From contig CM070546.1 in the NCBI GenBank assembly GCA_036346405.1, positions 101,004,826-101,068,825 on the forward strand: a stretch of DNA of 64,000 nt. Reading direction: 5' to 3'. Positions 1 to 12,325 of the stretch are shown piece by piece. The translations under genes were made by a program, and so were the position numbers. Positions within the stretch are counted from its first letter, which is position 1; the number at the start of each line of letters is the position of its first letter. Below the pieces are notes generated by a model. The model did not search any database. It was not told the DNA's origin and saw only the letters and a list, made by a program, of their open reading frames with translations. The DNA is from Phyllostachys edulis (Eukaryota; Streptophyta; Magnoliopsida; Poales; Poaceae).

Positions 1-339
1 CCACGCCGACTGGCCGCTGCCCAACAGGCCGAGGCACACCCACGACACCCAAAGAAGCGGCACGGCTCAAGCCTCGTCGCCTGACATGCCAGCAGACCGG
101 AGCATTCACACGCGCCACTGGCTCCGACCGCCCTTCATGAGTTGCTGGCTCCCGGCCATCCGCACACGCCGTCGGCTCGAACACCAAGGCCGCTCCACAC
201 ATTTCACACGGGCCAGCTGGTGCAGCCACCGCCGACTTATAAATATGGGTAGGGAATCCCTAACCCCACCCACTTCTTTGACCCGACCAAGAGAAGAAGG
301 CCGTATGGGCCTAAATGTGACCACGGAAGAATCTATGAA
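1..339. other. Unassigned GC-rich leader upstream of copia pol
   Basis: This stretch precedes the recognisable copia reverse-transcriptase homology. It is GC-rich and contains a TATA-like string (TATAAATA, about 238-245). A long reading frame crosses it into the copia region, but its first 80 or so codons resemble nothing I know. It could be the poorly conserved linker between integrase and RT or an unrelated insertion. Confidence 0.3.
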
Positions 340-2271
340 TAAGACAACGGTCAATGTCGACATTTATTTTGTAAAAAAAATTGCCACAATCATCGATCTT
401 GATCCAGAGCCTGCATCGCTCGCTGAATGTAAGAAAAGATCAGATTGGAAAGATTGGAAGAAGGCAATAGAAACTAAATTATCATATCTAAATAAAAGAG
501 ATGTGTTTGGGCCTCTAAACCACACGCCTCCTCATGTGCACCCCGTAGGGCATAAGTAAGTATTTGTTCAAAAGAGAAATAAAAATAAGCAAGGCTCGTT
601 GCACAAGGTTTCACTCAACGTCTAGGAGTTGATTTTGAAGAAACATATTCCCCGGTCATGGGTGGAACTACCTTTAGATATTTAATCTCAATAGCAGTAA
701 ACTTGAATTTGGAAATGAAATTGATAGATGTGGTAACTGCATACCTTTATAAAAATTTGGATTCAGATATTTATACGAAGGTACCTGAATGTATCCCTGT
801 CCCGAACCAAGACAGAGCAAATAGAAATCTGTACAGTGTGAAACTCAGAAAATCACTGTATGGACTTAAGCAATCAGGCAAGATGTGGTATAATCACTTG
901 AAGCCCCTTTTTATGCAAGAAAGGCTATACGAACAATGAGAATTGTTCCTGTGTATTTATACGACGATCCTAAATGGATTTTGTATAATCTCAGTGTATG
1001 AAGATGATCGAAATATTATCGGAACCTTAGAAGAAATTAAGAAAACAAGCTCTTACCTGGAGTCAGAGTTCGAAATGAAAAATTTGGGTAAAACCAAATA
1101 TTACCTAGGCTTGTAACTTGAGCAAGCCCCTGAAGGGATATTAGTGCATCAGTCAGTCTACACTCAAAAGGTATTAGAAAAGTTCGGCTTTGAAAAGGCA
1201 TACCCTTCGAAAGTGCCAATGGTCAGGAGATCTTTGCAGTAAGACTAGGATCCGTACAGACCTAGAAAAGAGGGGGAGGAAGTCCTGAGACCGGAATTCC
1301 CGTACTTGAGTGCAGTAGGATCACTCATGTATTTAGCAAACTGTACTAGACCATACATCGCATTTGCTGTGAACATATTAGTAAGGTATAGCGCAGAACC
1401 TACCAAAAGACATTGGCATGGACAAAGGATATCTTCTGATACCTCCAAGGAAGCAAAGAACTTGGTCTGTTCTACAGAAAGAACCAAGACCTAAATATGA
1501 CTAGCTATGCAGATATCCAGTACCTATCGAACCCGCATACAACTAAGTCGCAAACAAGTTATGTATCCCTATGTGGTGGAACTGTAATTTCATAGAAATC
1601 ATCTAAGAAAAATCTTGTATAAACTTCGACGAACCACTCAGAAATCATAGCACTATACGAGGCCTCACGAGAATGTTCTTGGCTTCGGCGGATGATTCAC
1701 CACATCCAACAGTCGTGTGGATTGAATATAGCGTAAACCCCCATTATTATCTGTGAAGATAATGCAGCTTGTGTTGCACAAATGCAGATGGGTTATGTGA
1801 AAACTTAACTCACAAAGTATATCAACCCCAAGTTCTTCTATGCTCATGAATTGCAAAAGATGGACGAAATTAAAGTAGTGCATACTAAGTCATGTGAAAA
1901 TCTAGCAGATTTATGCACTAAGTCATTTCTAGCATCTAGCTTTGAAAGATGCATACGTGAAATGGGAATGATGAGAATCAGAGAAGTGCAGAATTCAGGG
2001 GGAGAATCTTCACAAACTCATTATTGAAACTTGATCACGAAGATCGATTACCCAAAGAATAAATCCTGAAGATTAAATGAAATTGGGTGGATTGTACTCT
2101 TTTTTCCCTTGACGAGTTTTTTCTAAAGTTTATCAGCTAAGGTTTTTAATGAGACAATTCGTGCAGCACAGTAAAACGTGTTTTATGTACTCTTTATCTA
2201 AAGTTTTTCCACTGGGTTTTTATAGAGTTTTGATGAGATATGAACATGATCGATGAGCGTCGAAGGGAGAG
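340..2271 (+). pseudogene. Ty1/copia retrotransposon pol remnant (RT and RNase H)
   Basis: Decayed 3' part of a copia polyprotein. Translation in several frames gives the start of RT (VGHKW-like at about 548), the block around 658-938 ending in SLYGLKQSGKMWYN, a second RT block at about 990-1240 (EDDRNIIGT, MKNLGKTKYYLGL, SVYTQKVLEKFGF), and an RNase H block at about 1630-2000 (NHSEIIALYEASREC, EDNAACVAQMQ, NLADL.TKS). The blocks are in the normal order, with stops and frameshifts between them. The catalytic box, usually YVDD, reads YEDD. Gag, protease and most of integrase are absent. A 259-bp LTR follows directly. Not functional. Confidence 0.9.
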
Positions 2272-2530
2272 TATTAAGAAACCGGGCCTAGGCTAGGCAG
2301 ACCTGGCCCATGGTTGGCTCTTTATCCATCCAGTAGCCTATATAACGGGGGGACCCCAACCATTGTACTACAGTTTTACAGAAGAGCAATAAAGAAAAGG
2401 CAGAAGTCCCTTCTATCTCTGTGTTCAATCTACTATTTTGTTTTTGTGTTTTTGCATTGTTCTAAGCGATTCTACACTTGTCTACGAGGTAATCGATCAA
2501 ACCAGACTCGCCAGCGACGGTTACTCAACA
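2272..2530 (+). mobile_element. 3' LTR of the copia element
   Basis: A purine-rich tract (gaagggagag, 2262-2271) lies directly before TATTAAG, a one-base change from the usual TGTTAAG. The segment ends CTCAACA at 2530, giving short inverted termini. A TATA-like CTATATAA lies at about 2337-2345 and an AATAAAG polyadenylation-like string at about 2388. The 5' LTR is outside the window or lost, so neither age nor TSD can be read. The right edge is inferred from the terminal inversion only. Confidence 0.65.
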
Positions 2531-2587
2531 GCTAGAACGAAGTGTGTGAGTTGGATTCAACTTTAGGACTTTATTAATGGTCAAATT

Positions 2588-3568
2588 GGCTACACGACAT
2601 AACAATTTTGTGGCGTTAGCTATGAGACATCTAAATTTTGTGTCTTTATCGAAACACACTACAAAAATATGTGTCTTTACTGTTGGACACCGAGGCCAAT
2701 ATAATATTATTTCTGGGTTGAAGAGGAGAGAGAAAGCAAGTGAAAAGTCTATTTTGCCTTTTTGGTCTCCTTCCTTCTTTCATATTCCTTGGCGGTGTCG
2801 CTCCTCGTTCTCGCCATCATCGCTGTCGTCGCCGCCTCCTATCCTCGCTAGCACCGCTCCCTGTCCTCTCCATCGCCGCTGTCTCCTCCACATCCTTGCC
2901 ATCACCACCACCTAACCATCTTTGCCAGCTCCGCTCTCCATCCACGCCATCATCGCTGTCGTCGCCGCCTCCCGTCCTCGCCACCACTACCGCCTCCTCC
3001 CCATCCTCACTGTTACCATTGCCTCCTCATCTTCACCAGTGCTGCTCCCCGTCCTCGCCATCACCGTTGCCGCCGCTGCCTCCCATCCTCGCCAGTGCCG
3101 CTTCGGGTCCTCTCTATCCTCGTCGTCATTGTCGCCTCCCGTCCTCGCCATCACTGTCGCCTCCTCCTTTTCGCCAACGACGCCGCCTCCTCATCTTCGC
3201 CAGCGACGCTACCTCCTCGTCATCAGCGCCTTCACCACCTCCTCCTCCACATCCTCGCCGTCACGACGGTTGTGGTGACACAGTCCCTTTTTTAGAACCG
3301 AGACGAGCAGAGGAGGCGCTAAGGATGCCGACGGCGATGCTCTTTTTTTTGTCTTCCTCCGTTCTGTTTGTGAAGAATGAAGGAAAAAAGAAGAGGAGCA
3401 TTGAGGTCATTTTGAACTGTTTCTCTCTTCAAACCAGCCAATATATTACTTTAATGGATTTAGTATCCCACAGCAAAGAGACATATTTTTATTGCGTCTT
3501 TCGGTAAAAATATGAAATTTAGATGCCCCCGTAGCTAACGTCATAAAATCGTAGTATCACGGGTACCC
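2588..3568. mobile_element. Non-autonomous DNA transposon with about 95-bp imperfect TIRs
   Basis: The first 100 or so bases and the reverse complement of the last 115 or so align with interruptions: shared strings include CGTTAGCTA, CATCTAAATTT, and AAAAATATGT followed by a CTTT(A/G)CTG block. The interior (about 2790-3300) is a pyrimidine-rich exon-like tract of TCC, GCC and ATC repeats that leaves long frames open in several phases. No transposase is visible. I could not find a clean TSD, so the superfamily (MULE-like or other) is not assigned and the outer edges are good only to about 10 bases. Confidence 0.7.
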
Positions 3569-3910
3569 AAAAACTGCGTCCGGATACAACGATGCGAAAG
3601 ATGGACGCTAGAAGTGCTAGATATGCTGATGAGTATGGATATACATATATGAGTTTGAAGCTTGCTGTCTCAGAGATGTGGGCTGAATTCTACTTTTGGA
3701 CTTCATTTATTTTACCTGAAAGCTAGCGTGCTGGAAATTGGCTGTGGTCACAAACCATGAATTCAAATGGTTGTTCGATAGATGTGATCCAGCACGCCCG
3801 GCCCTGACACGTATAGAAAATGTGTATCTCATGAATCGCCCGACTCTGGTAGTAATTAAGAACGGAGAATCGACCTAAATCCAAATGGTCGAATATCAAT
3901 GATGTATTAT
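3569..3910. other. Unassigned spacer between two TIR elements
   Basis: No coding motif, repeat or RNA feature recognised. Confidence 0.4.
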
Positions 3911-4520
3911 CCGGGCTTGCCTTGGGAATTTTAGACCTATTTGGCCTCTAGCGCTCCGTAATTCCTAAACTAATTCCGTTAGCTCTAAAATTCCAGTTTT
4001 AAGCCCCTGAGATCGCGTCTTTGCCGTCGAATAGAGAAGAACTCACGTGCTGCCATCGGGAACAGTAGCACCTAGTTGTCGCCATCGCCACGACAAAGAC
4101 CTAACGTCTTTGCGGCTCGGCACGACAAAGACAGAAGGTGTTGCCCTCCCCACAAAGCACCTACACTAACGCGCCGCAGTTCTGTTTTTTTCCCTATTTT
4201 TTCTTTTTTTTTTCTTTTTTTCACTCTTCTGTGGCGGGGCGGACGGCACGCGCCATCACAAGACGGAAATCGTGGCGAGTCTTCTTGGTGGGGAGGCGAA
4301 GACCTTCTTCAGCCGCCATGCCGAGCCTTGAGATGTTAGGTGTTGTTGTGGTGGTGGCAACAACTAGGTGTCATTGTCCCCAATGGTAGCACGTGAGTTG
4401 CTGCCGTCCCCGATGGCAGCCACGATCCTAGAGGGCCAAAAATAGAATTTCGGAGCTAACGGAGCTAATTTAGGAATTACGGAACGCTAGGAGGCCAAAT
4501 AGGTCCATAAGCAAGCCTAA
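3911..4520. mobile_element. Long-TIR MITE-like element (about 610 bp)
   Basis: The left arm contains GACCTATTTGGCCTC, CCGTAATTCCTAAA and CCGTTAGCTC. The right arm gives the same strings in reverse complement in the same order. A second paired block further in (CACGTGCT and CACCTAGTTGT, about 4045-4085) also has its inverted partner at about 4346-4398, so the arms approach 180 bp. The centre is T-rich with a short duplicated CGACAAAGAC string. No transposase. Small size and long arms fit a foldback or MULE-type MITE; the TSD is not clear. Confidence 0.75.
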
Positions 4521-4617
4521 GAATTTCCCAAAAAATAGATCCTTCTATCGCGAAAGATTCCTACTAAACTTCCACATTTCAAACTAGCCTCTTGAGTGAT
4601 GTCTAGCTTGTCCCAAG

Positions 4618-7600
4618 TGTTGTAAAATTAGCGGTTTTAGCAAATATTCAGAAATTATTCCAGCATTAATTATGATAATTAAAGCATATTTTCAGCAGCA
4701 TATAAAAGACATAAATGACATATAAACATGTAATCTCCACTCGTGTCAATTAAACATGATAATATACTAAAAAGATGGGACTTGAAAACAATAAAATTAG
4801 CATAATGCTCAGATTTAAATGTTTATATTTGCTCTCAGATGTCAGGCTGCTCAAGACTAAATCTTGGCTTCCTTGCCACATTTGTCTATACTCTTCACTA
4901 ATTAGATATGACAACAATAAATCAGACTTGGAGCTCAAATGAATGTTTTACTAATATGTCAAGAATTATCTCATAAATAGCAATTTATGCTTTTAGGCAG
5001 CAAATGATCAATTATGTCATAGTCAAAAATGAAATCACATTAACATCACTTAAGCCTTTTGGCTAACAGAAGATAAACCATCTCACAGTGCAAAACTGAG
5101 ATTACAACTTTTAATGCTTTCGGCTAACAGAGAAACAGAAGTACCACAGAGCACAACTCAATCAAATTCAGTAGCACAAATGCAACCGAATCACTGAAAG
5201 TAACAGAACCGAAATGCTAGAGATGAACCAACAACAGTTATCTCAAGTCAGATCTAGTTATCAATCCAATTTCATATATGACAATTATTCTTCGTTGAGC
5301 ATGAACCGATCCCCACAACATCACTAAGCAAAGTCTCAGCAAACTCACGATGCGGATGTCAGTTAATGCTACCGAGTCGAAACTGGGCAAGGCACGCCGA
5401 ATGCCCTGATTCAGAAAACCAATCACCCCACTGTGCCGCGAAGAACGGACAAAGTTGTCAGAGATACAATGCCAATTCACAAACTGGGACACACCAATTT
5501 GTGAAGTTGAGGTATAGAGAATGACACTTAAGAATCACGCTAAGGTGCACTGGCCAAATGCACCCAAAGAGCAGAAATCACCAAACCAAAGCATCCTTCC
5601 ACTCCCAGATCAAACCAGAGTCGGTCGAGTCTAAGTTCCAACAGCGTAAGTCCCAAATCCCCTGACCGCAACCTCAATAGAGAAGATGGCGCAAGAGAAG
5701 AACCAGGGTGTGCAAGGAGGAGGATTCAATCCTCACTACCGACGGTGCCGGGTCCAACCACGGCGGTGCAACAACTCCCAAAGCCCCAAAACTGAAGCCA
5801 AATTGGAAGAGAAGGAGAACCAAAAGGGGAAAATAGCTCACTGGTTTTCAGGCGAAGAAAAAAGAACAATGGAGCCGCCTTTAAGAAGAGGAGGAGGAGA
5901 GGAGCCACGCGGCTGCAGCCAACAACTGGTGCCTGAAGTGCCAGAGCCGCCAGCGCCTCCTACGCTGCTGTCGCTCGCAAAGGAGCCACCCAGGCCACAC
6001 GCGCTCGAGCGATACGGTTGGAGACTCAATATGCAACCTTATCTCCTTTGTTCTCTCACCGACAGGTGGGTGTCGGGACCCAAAAATGCAATTCTAGACC
6101 CTCTGTGTATACTGCACTAGTCCAGAATCACGCTAATGCACACAATGGCAACATCGATGAAATATTATTTTCATATACAAAGACGACTAATAAATAGGCA
6201 AATAACAATAATTATTAGAGTAATGACCTTAAGGTCAAAGCTTACATTTAATGCCTCAGAAGGTGAATAGCTCAATTAAGCTGCAGCGGAAGGTAACGGA
6301 ATAACTTCAGTGAAGTCCATCCATATGCCCACAGGCAATCGGCTGGGGTAGCATGACCTAGTTCTCCACGATGCTTGAAGTAGACATTGTTTACCGACGA
6401 TTCCTCCACTTCTATTGATTAATTATAGCAAGCATGAGTACACAACCGTACTCGCAAGTCATACCACATAATGTAATGTATACATGATGGCTTATTCCAA
6501 AGAAAATGCCTTCTATGGTTATTTTGCATAAAAGCAACATTTGCAATTGAATACAAATAATATATTGAAAACATAACTCAAAACAAATAAACAATAATAA
6601 TTTTAACAATTGTTTCACAAAGGACACAAAGCATGATCAAATTGTTTTCACACAGCCACGTGAATTAAATCACCCAGATGTCCCTTCCCAATTGTTTTAT
6701 GAAAATCTACCCTTCGTGTGAAATCCCCGAGTATGTCCATGACCGCATATACGGCTATTCGAATAGATTGATTAACACTCTATAGAGGTTGTACACTTTA
6801 CCTACAAGATGCAACCAACTTGTATGGAGCTGATCACAACAAAACCTTTAGGAAACTTCATCTCAAACATTGACACTCCCGATGTGTTTTACTAACGGAA
6901 ACAACCCACTAAGAAAGTTAGTCCGACGTACACCGTTAGACAGGGAAGCGGCGAACCGTCCCATGATGTGATCTACCTAGTAGCCCACACCTCCACCCAT
7001 CACTGACCACATAACCTACAACCTGAGTAATCAATGTCGAGACTCCATAACTTACTAAGTTAGGCCCGTCTTATCAGGCATGTGGTTGTACGGAAGGCCT
7101 AGCTCAATGGCGCACAAAGTTAAGTCCTTAATTGACCGAGGCAAGACTTCCAAATTTTAACTACGCCACAAAGATTTTCGTTTCCATTCACAAAGCTCCA
7201 CCATATCACCTAATATCCACCATTTGCCTTAGTCTAAATCCTTTCTCACCCAGTTGGTTAAGTGCAACACATGCTATCACAAAGTAATAATACACAACAC
7301 ACAGTTTTACACAAAATTCCATAGTTACTTAGTCAAATTTATAATTGCAACTCAAATGATATGTATGACTCGTACCATGGCTAAGCAATCCACTCGTATC
7401 TAACCAACCCACGTTGGTGCTATGATAATACAAACTAAATAATGAACCAATCTAGGGTGGCAAAAGATCATGACATAACAATAGACAATGTGGATATAAA
7501 CAAATAGGATTAATAACTAAACCCAAAAGCATTTAAATAAATACTTAAAGTAAACGCAATAATTTGAATCAAAGTACTTTTAGAAAACTGGGTTCAATAT

Positions 7601-9873
7601 GATCAAAGGTATAACTTGCCTTGTTATAGCAATGATGATCTTATTTATCTTTGATCTTCTACTTCCTTAAACTTCAGTTACTTCGGACGATTCCACGACT
7701 TCAACGTCTAACGGAAAAGAAAGTGCAAAAATAAATAAAATTCAAAAAGACAAATCAAATAAAATCCAAATTGAAATTGAACGGTACTGGAAGGTAGATA
7801 TTGAATTTAGAAATTTGAATGAGTTCAATCGGAGTTTGTATGAGAAAGACCAAGCTCTCGAAAGATTGAAATTCACATGAAATGATGAAAAAGAAAAGGG
7901 AGAGAGAAACTGGCAAGTGGGGTCCACAGAATATTCTCATAATATTCTATTCCAAAAATATTAGAAAATAGCTGAGTGTATGGCATGTGGGACCTACTGA
8001 TATTTATGAATTTCCAGAATTAAAATCATTCCAGAAATAAGGTAGAGAGAGCGATATGTGGGACCAATAAGATAAAATGATTTTTCAAGAATTAAATTAT
8101 TTCCCGAAAATAGGATTAGGGGTTGACATATGGGTCATTGGTCTATGGACCAGATCCACAGAGATATGCTAGTCCACGATGGATCATGCTCATGAACTAG
8201 GGTTGACCAAAGGTTTGACTGACATGCGATTTTTAATTGGGAGGATGACATGTGGATCCACTTCACAGAGATACATAGAGCAAAGAGAGGAAGCAACCAG
8301 AGAGGTCTTCGCTGGATTGGAAAATTTTGCATGCTCAATGTCGAGAGAAAAATAGAAAGAGATATATACTCTTGGCCCCACAAGTAAGAGAGGAAAAAGG
8401 AAAGCTAGCAGAGAGCATGCGTTGGAAAATAAGTCTGCATGCATTGTCTAGAGAGGATGCAGGGGCGTCGGCCTGGTTGCATGCGCATGGGATTGGTAGC
8501 CATGAGATGACAATTATTTGGCAAAGAGTAATGAATTAATAGAGGAAATTAAAGGTGTAGAAAGAATCAGAGAGAGACACGCAGGCACATAGTATATGAA
8601 TGACAACATAGACAACAGAATGAAGCAACAGTACAGAGCTGTTCAGCGGATTCTTGCGCATGGGGTGGACGGCGGACAGAGGCAAACCAATTTCGGCGAA
8701 CGGGCAAAACGGAACAGTGACGACGAGGCAGAGGTGATGACACGGTCCAGACATTGCGAAACAGCACCATGCGCTGACAGCGAGGCGAAGAACGACAATG
8801 GCGGCGGCCTCACAGGCGCGTACCACTTTGGGCGTTGCTCCGCGAAAAGGGAGGGGAGCACGGCGTAGAACACGGCGACGTGAACCCAACGATGGTGGAG
8901 TTGAAAGCAGGGGATTAACGGTTGCGGAGTAATTGGTCGAAGAAGAGAGACGTACAATAGGAGAGAGAACACTCGATTCTCGACGCACAGTGGATGAAAC
9001 ATGAATCTAAAAGATGGAAAAAATAGGTATTGATGAGGGGCACGAGATGACGCGATCAGATTTTGGAAAAACTCATCGAGGAGGCGTGGCACTCAACGTA
9101 CGTGTTTCAGTGTCATGGCTCGACATGGTCGACGGTGCTCCGGCGATCTTCGGGTGAAGGGGATGGAAGAATGACGTAGAACGCGACAATGCGAACTCAA
9201 CGCCGCAGACGATTCGGCCGGGGGATGTCAAATGAAGACGCAACTCGCCGGAGAAGACCTTCGGTTGGAGCTCGGTATTTTGCCGATTGCGACGAAAATA
9301 GATTGATTCGGAGGAAGCCAAATCAGAGGATTGAAAGAGGAGATAAGAGCTTCGATATGAAGCGATCGGTTTCTTTTTATGTGCACCATGGAAAGAGATA
9401 GGAAATTTGGAAATATTCAGTTGAGACGTATAGGCTCGGGACTCATCTGTTCAGCTGAAGTTTGCATATGAACAATATCTGCCATGTGTCAAGGAGAGAT
9501 TGGAAAGGAATTTCGAAATTAAATAAAAGGCCAAAAATCAAGGAGACCAAATAAAATAGCAAACAAATTCGGAATAATCTCAGAAAATACCAGAAAATTT
9601 CTTGGAACACAAGGAAGCCAAATAACACTGATTTTTATTTAATTGATGTTTAGATTAGTCAAATTAAATATTTTGAATTTAGAAAATTCCCAATTAAGCT
9701 TTATTAATTCAAATAAAATTGGTGAAATTTTTCAGGAACCTAAACTACTCAAAAGATTTTTGAAAAACCAAATTTTGGGACGTTACAGTGGGCCCCACCA
9801 TTTTTTTTACTTTCTTTTCCCATTTTTTCTTCTCTAATTGAGAAATTACCAAATGACCCTTAGAATTACAACA
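4618..9873 (-). mobile_element. LTR of family B (copy B1), split by solo LTR A1
   Basis: Termini TGTTGTAAAATT and ATTACAACA are inverted relative to each other. Pieces 4618-6070 and 9793-9873 together (about 1.53 kb) match, in reverse complement, the LTR at 51752-53289: shared blocks include the AATTATGATAATTA region near the left edge and the CAATTGAGAAATTACCAAAT block near the right edge. Strand is given relative to copy B2 taken as plus; true transcription direction is unknown. No TSD was found (CCAAG left, CCGGT right), so it may be one LTR of a rearranged element. The gag-like leader starting at about 9888 abuts it. The open frame at 5686-6120 inside it looks like a shadow. Confidence 0.8.
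6071..9787 (-). mobile_element. Solo LTR of gypsy family A (copy A1), TSD GTGGG
   Basis: On the minus strand it runs from TGTAACGTCCC (9787) to GGGTCCCGACA (6071), 3,717 bp. The direct 5-bp repeats GTGGG lie at 6066-6070 and 9788-9792, which supports a single LTR left after LTR-LTR recombination rather than one end of a larger element. It sits inside LTR B1. It shares the family-A block at 6731-6790 (ATTCGAATAG next to a CGCG-rich palindrome). The interior, about 8.5-9.4 kb, is GC-rich with overlapping open frames on both strands, which I regard as chance frames. Confidence 0.92.
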
Positions 9874-9887
9874 CCGGTGGAGCGCTA

Positions 9888-10075
9888 TTGGAAGAAGCCC
9901 TCTATGGTTAGCACAACCTTGAGGAGGAACAAGAAGAAGAAGATCCGGAAGAGCCAGAAGAACCGGAAGAGGACCCTGAAGAAGATCCCGAAGAAGATCC
10001 CGAGGAGGTCCCAGAGGAGCCAGCAGAGGCCGCAGAGCCGGAAGAACCAACAGACTGCACCGAGGCACTGCTCTC
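9888..10075 (+). repeat. Inverted copy of the acidic gag-leader segment
   Basis: This plus-strand segment encodes an acidic Glu/Pro-rich run (EEPEEPEEDPEEDPEE). It is the reverse-complement partner of 11472-11640, with the same order of residues and few changes. The left arm is about 20 bp longer because one Glu/Asp/Pro repeat unit is extra. It lies only 14 bp from the end of LTR B1, opposite in orientation to the gag sequence to its right, which marks a rearrangement junction at about 10.08-10.10 kb. Confidence 0.8.
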
Positions 10076-10099
10076 GCCGCACTGGGCCCCTGAGGATTA

Positions 10100-11756
10100 T
10101 GTGAACACCCTGAGAATTCTGCTGGTTGCTCCCTGGATTGGGGTTGGTTGGCGCGGGGTTGCGAGAGTTCTGAGCAACTGTACGAGGTGCTGATGTTGGT
10201 GCTTGGCGTCTGAAGAACTCGTGGCGAAACCGACACTCATTGCGATACCACTCTTGCTCTTTGTTGAGACTAGTGAGTTCCTTGCTGGGCCATCCTGCGT
10301 TTGCGATTGTCTTCCAGTTCTTTGCGTTTGTCTTCCATAACCAATGCCTTGTTAACCAGTTTTTGAAAGTCTGGGAAAGTGTGGGCAAGTAGATTGACTG
10401 CGATCTGAAGTTCAAACCCTTCAAGAAGCGACTCGCAAGACTTGTTTCAGAGCGACGTCCTCGGGGCATAGCGAGCTAGCCGAGAAAACTTATTCGAGAT
10501 AGTCAATCATGCACATAGCTCCTTGCTTCAGTGGCACGGAATTCATCCTTCTTCGATCCATAATACCTTCAGTACATGATAATTGATTTTAATGTCATGC
10601 GAATTCTTCCCAAGTGATATTTTGTGGCGCCTCATGTGTCACAATGAAATTCTTCCACCATTCGGCAACTATGCCTTCCATCCGTGAGTAGCATACGTAA
10701 CCTTCTCATGGTCGCCGCATTGAGTGATCGACAACTTCCTCTCAATAACCCGGCCAATCATCGCCTTCAATTGGTGTAACATTACCGTAAAAGGTTGGAG
10801 GGCGAGTCCTCATGAATTCAGCAAGCTTGGATGGTCCTTGGTGTCCATGAGCGACTGGGGCTCCAGGGTGATGATTGTTGTTGTTGTTGTTGTTCTGATT
10901 GCTCATGTTTTGCAGGTGGTTCATCATAGTATGCATCATCTGTGTCTGTGCTGCCATGAAGGCTCCAAAGTTCTGCAAGTCAAGAGGGGGTGCTTGTGGT
11001 GGTACTGCTCCCGCAGGGGTCTGCTCGTTGCCTTCTGATCCTTGGTTCCGGATCCACTTGCGGTGGTATGGCGAGTCTGAACCATCTGGTGACACTCCAT
11101 GGGTTAGATAAGGTAGACAGCACAAGATGAGTTAAGAATTAATCTAGGGGGTAGGTTAAACCCAACAAACACAGTTCAAGGAAAACCAAATGAAGCACCT
11201 TTATTTATTAAGGTTTTAGTATGGCTTGCAACAATGCCTAAGGGCTTTTGCAGCTCATACCTGCACACAAGAAAATAAGATGAACCTAAACACACAAACT
11301 ACTGCCTAAAGGGCGACTCAAAAGGAAACTGGCTAAGCCTGACAACTAAGACTCTAGCGATCTCAGTCGTTAAGGTAGCCTCCACAACCACGACAATGCT
11401 CCCTTCTTTGAGACTTGGAAGTGAGTGGTATCTTCACTGGCCGATCTTGATGTCCCGGGGCTGTGCAAGAGGAGAGCAGTGCCTCCGGCAAAAGTCTACT
11501 GGTTCTTCCGGCTCTGCTGGCTCCTCTGGGACCTCCCCGGGATCTTCTTCAGGGTCCTCTTCCGGTTCTTCTGGCTCTTCCAGATCTTCTTCTTCTTGTT
11601 CCTCCTCAAGGTTGTGCTGACCATAGAGGGCTTCTTCCAACGTGGCGATCCTTTCTTCAGCTCTTTGCAGAGTCTCATAAGCGCACTCCAATCGGTGGCG
11701 CTTTCAATGACTTCTCTTGAGCGGTCGCGAATCGGGTGAGGTGTACCACGTGGCAT
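10100..11756 (-). pseudogene. Ty3/gypsy gag remnant
   Basis: Read right to left: an N-terminal part (about 11756-11434) containing an acidic EEPEEPEED tract; then 11125-10742 with an asparagine run, HHPGAPVAHGHQGPSK, LAEFMRTRPPTFYGN and PIEGDDW, the usual start of the gypsy gag domain; then 10469-10110 with the C-terminal part (RQAPTSAPRTVAQNS, NPAPTNPNPG). Frames shift between the pieces. The zinc knuckle, protease, RT and integrase are absent, so if this element moved it needed enzymes from a relative. It lies directly downstream (minus strand) of the primer-binding site at 12309-12321. Confidence 0.85.
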
Positions 11757-12308
11757 CGCTTCTCCCTCTCAGAGACGGGTAGCGTCTTTGGTCGATCCAC
11801 GGCGGCAAATGGGGATGGTAACGAAGATGATGTTCGCAGCCTCGCGCGTAGATGTGGCAAATTCGAGGATGGCTAGGCGTGATTTACTCTTGAATTCCTT
11901 GCGCGAAGGTGATCCTTCCGACGAGAGATGTTCAACGGCCGGTCGGCTTTAGTGCTCTTCCGGCGAGATCACAAACGGTAGATTACTCCACGATCTCGGC
12001 CGTTTACCACCCATTGGTTGCCACGAAACATGGGACAATCAAAGCCCCCAAGTACTTGCAACAATTTTCCACACCAAGGCAATTCCGCCTTTGCGCCACC
12101 GAGGGTATGAAGCATCTCAGAAGACAGACAAGAGGGTGGGAACCAAGTTAAAACAAAGAGGAGAGGAAAAGATTATAGCAATAGTTGAGTCGAGAGAGAC
12201 ATGAGGGGAGTTAAGCAGTTCATTTAATCTTGCAAGTTAATTTTTCTTTAGAAAATAATTTGGACTCTCTAAGACGGCCGATCTAAGGGTAAGACCTACA
12301 GTCAATAT

Positions 12309-12321
12309 GGCTCTGATACCA
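12309..12321 (-). other. Primer-binding site (initiator Met tRNA type)
   Basis: The minus strand reads TGGTATCAGAGCC, the standard complement to the 3' end of plant initiator tRNA-Met. It lies 4 bp after the minus-strand end of LTR A2. This fixes LTR A2 as a 5' LTR and the gag remnant as its downstream sequence. Confidence 0.9.
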
Positions 12322-12325
12322 CCTC

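Noticed and set aside
2740..3507. 255-codon open frame
   Set aside because: It is a low-complexity Ser/Pro run produced by TCC and GCC repeats inside a TIR element; other frames over the same bases are also open.
5686..6120. 144-codon frame as a gene
   Set aside because: It lies in LTR B1, and the matching part of B2 does not keep the frame.
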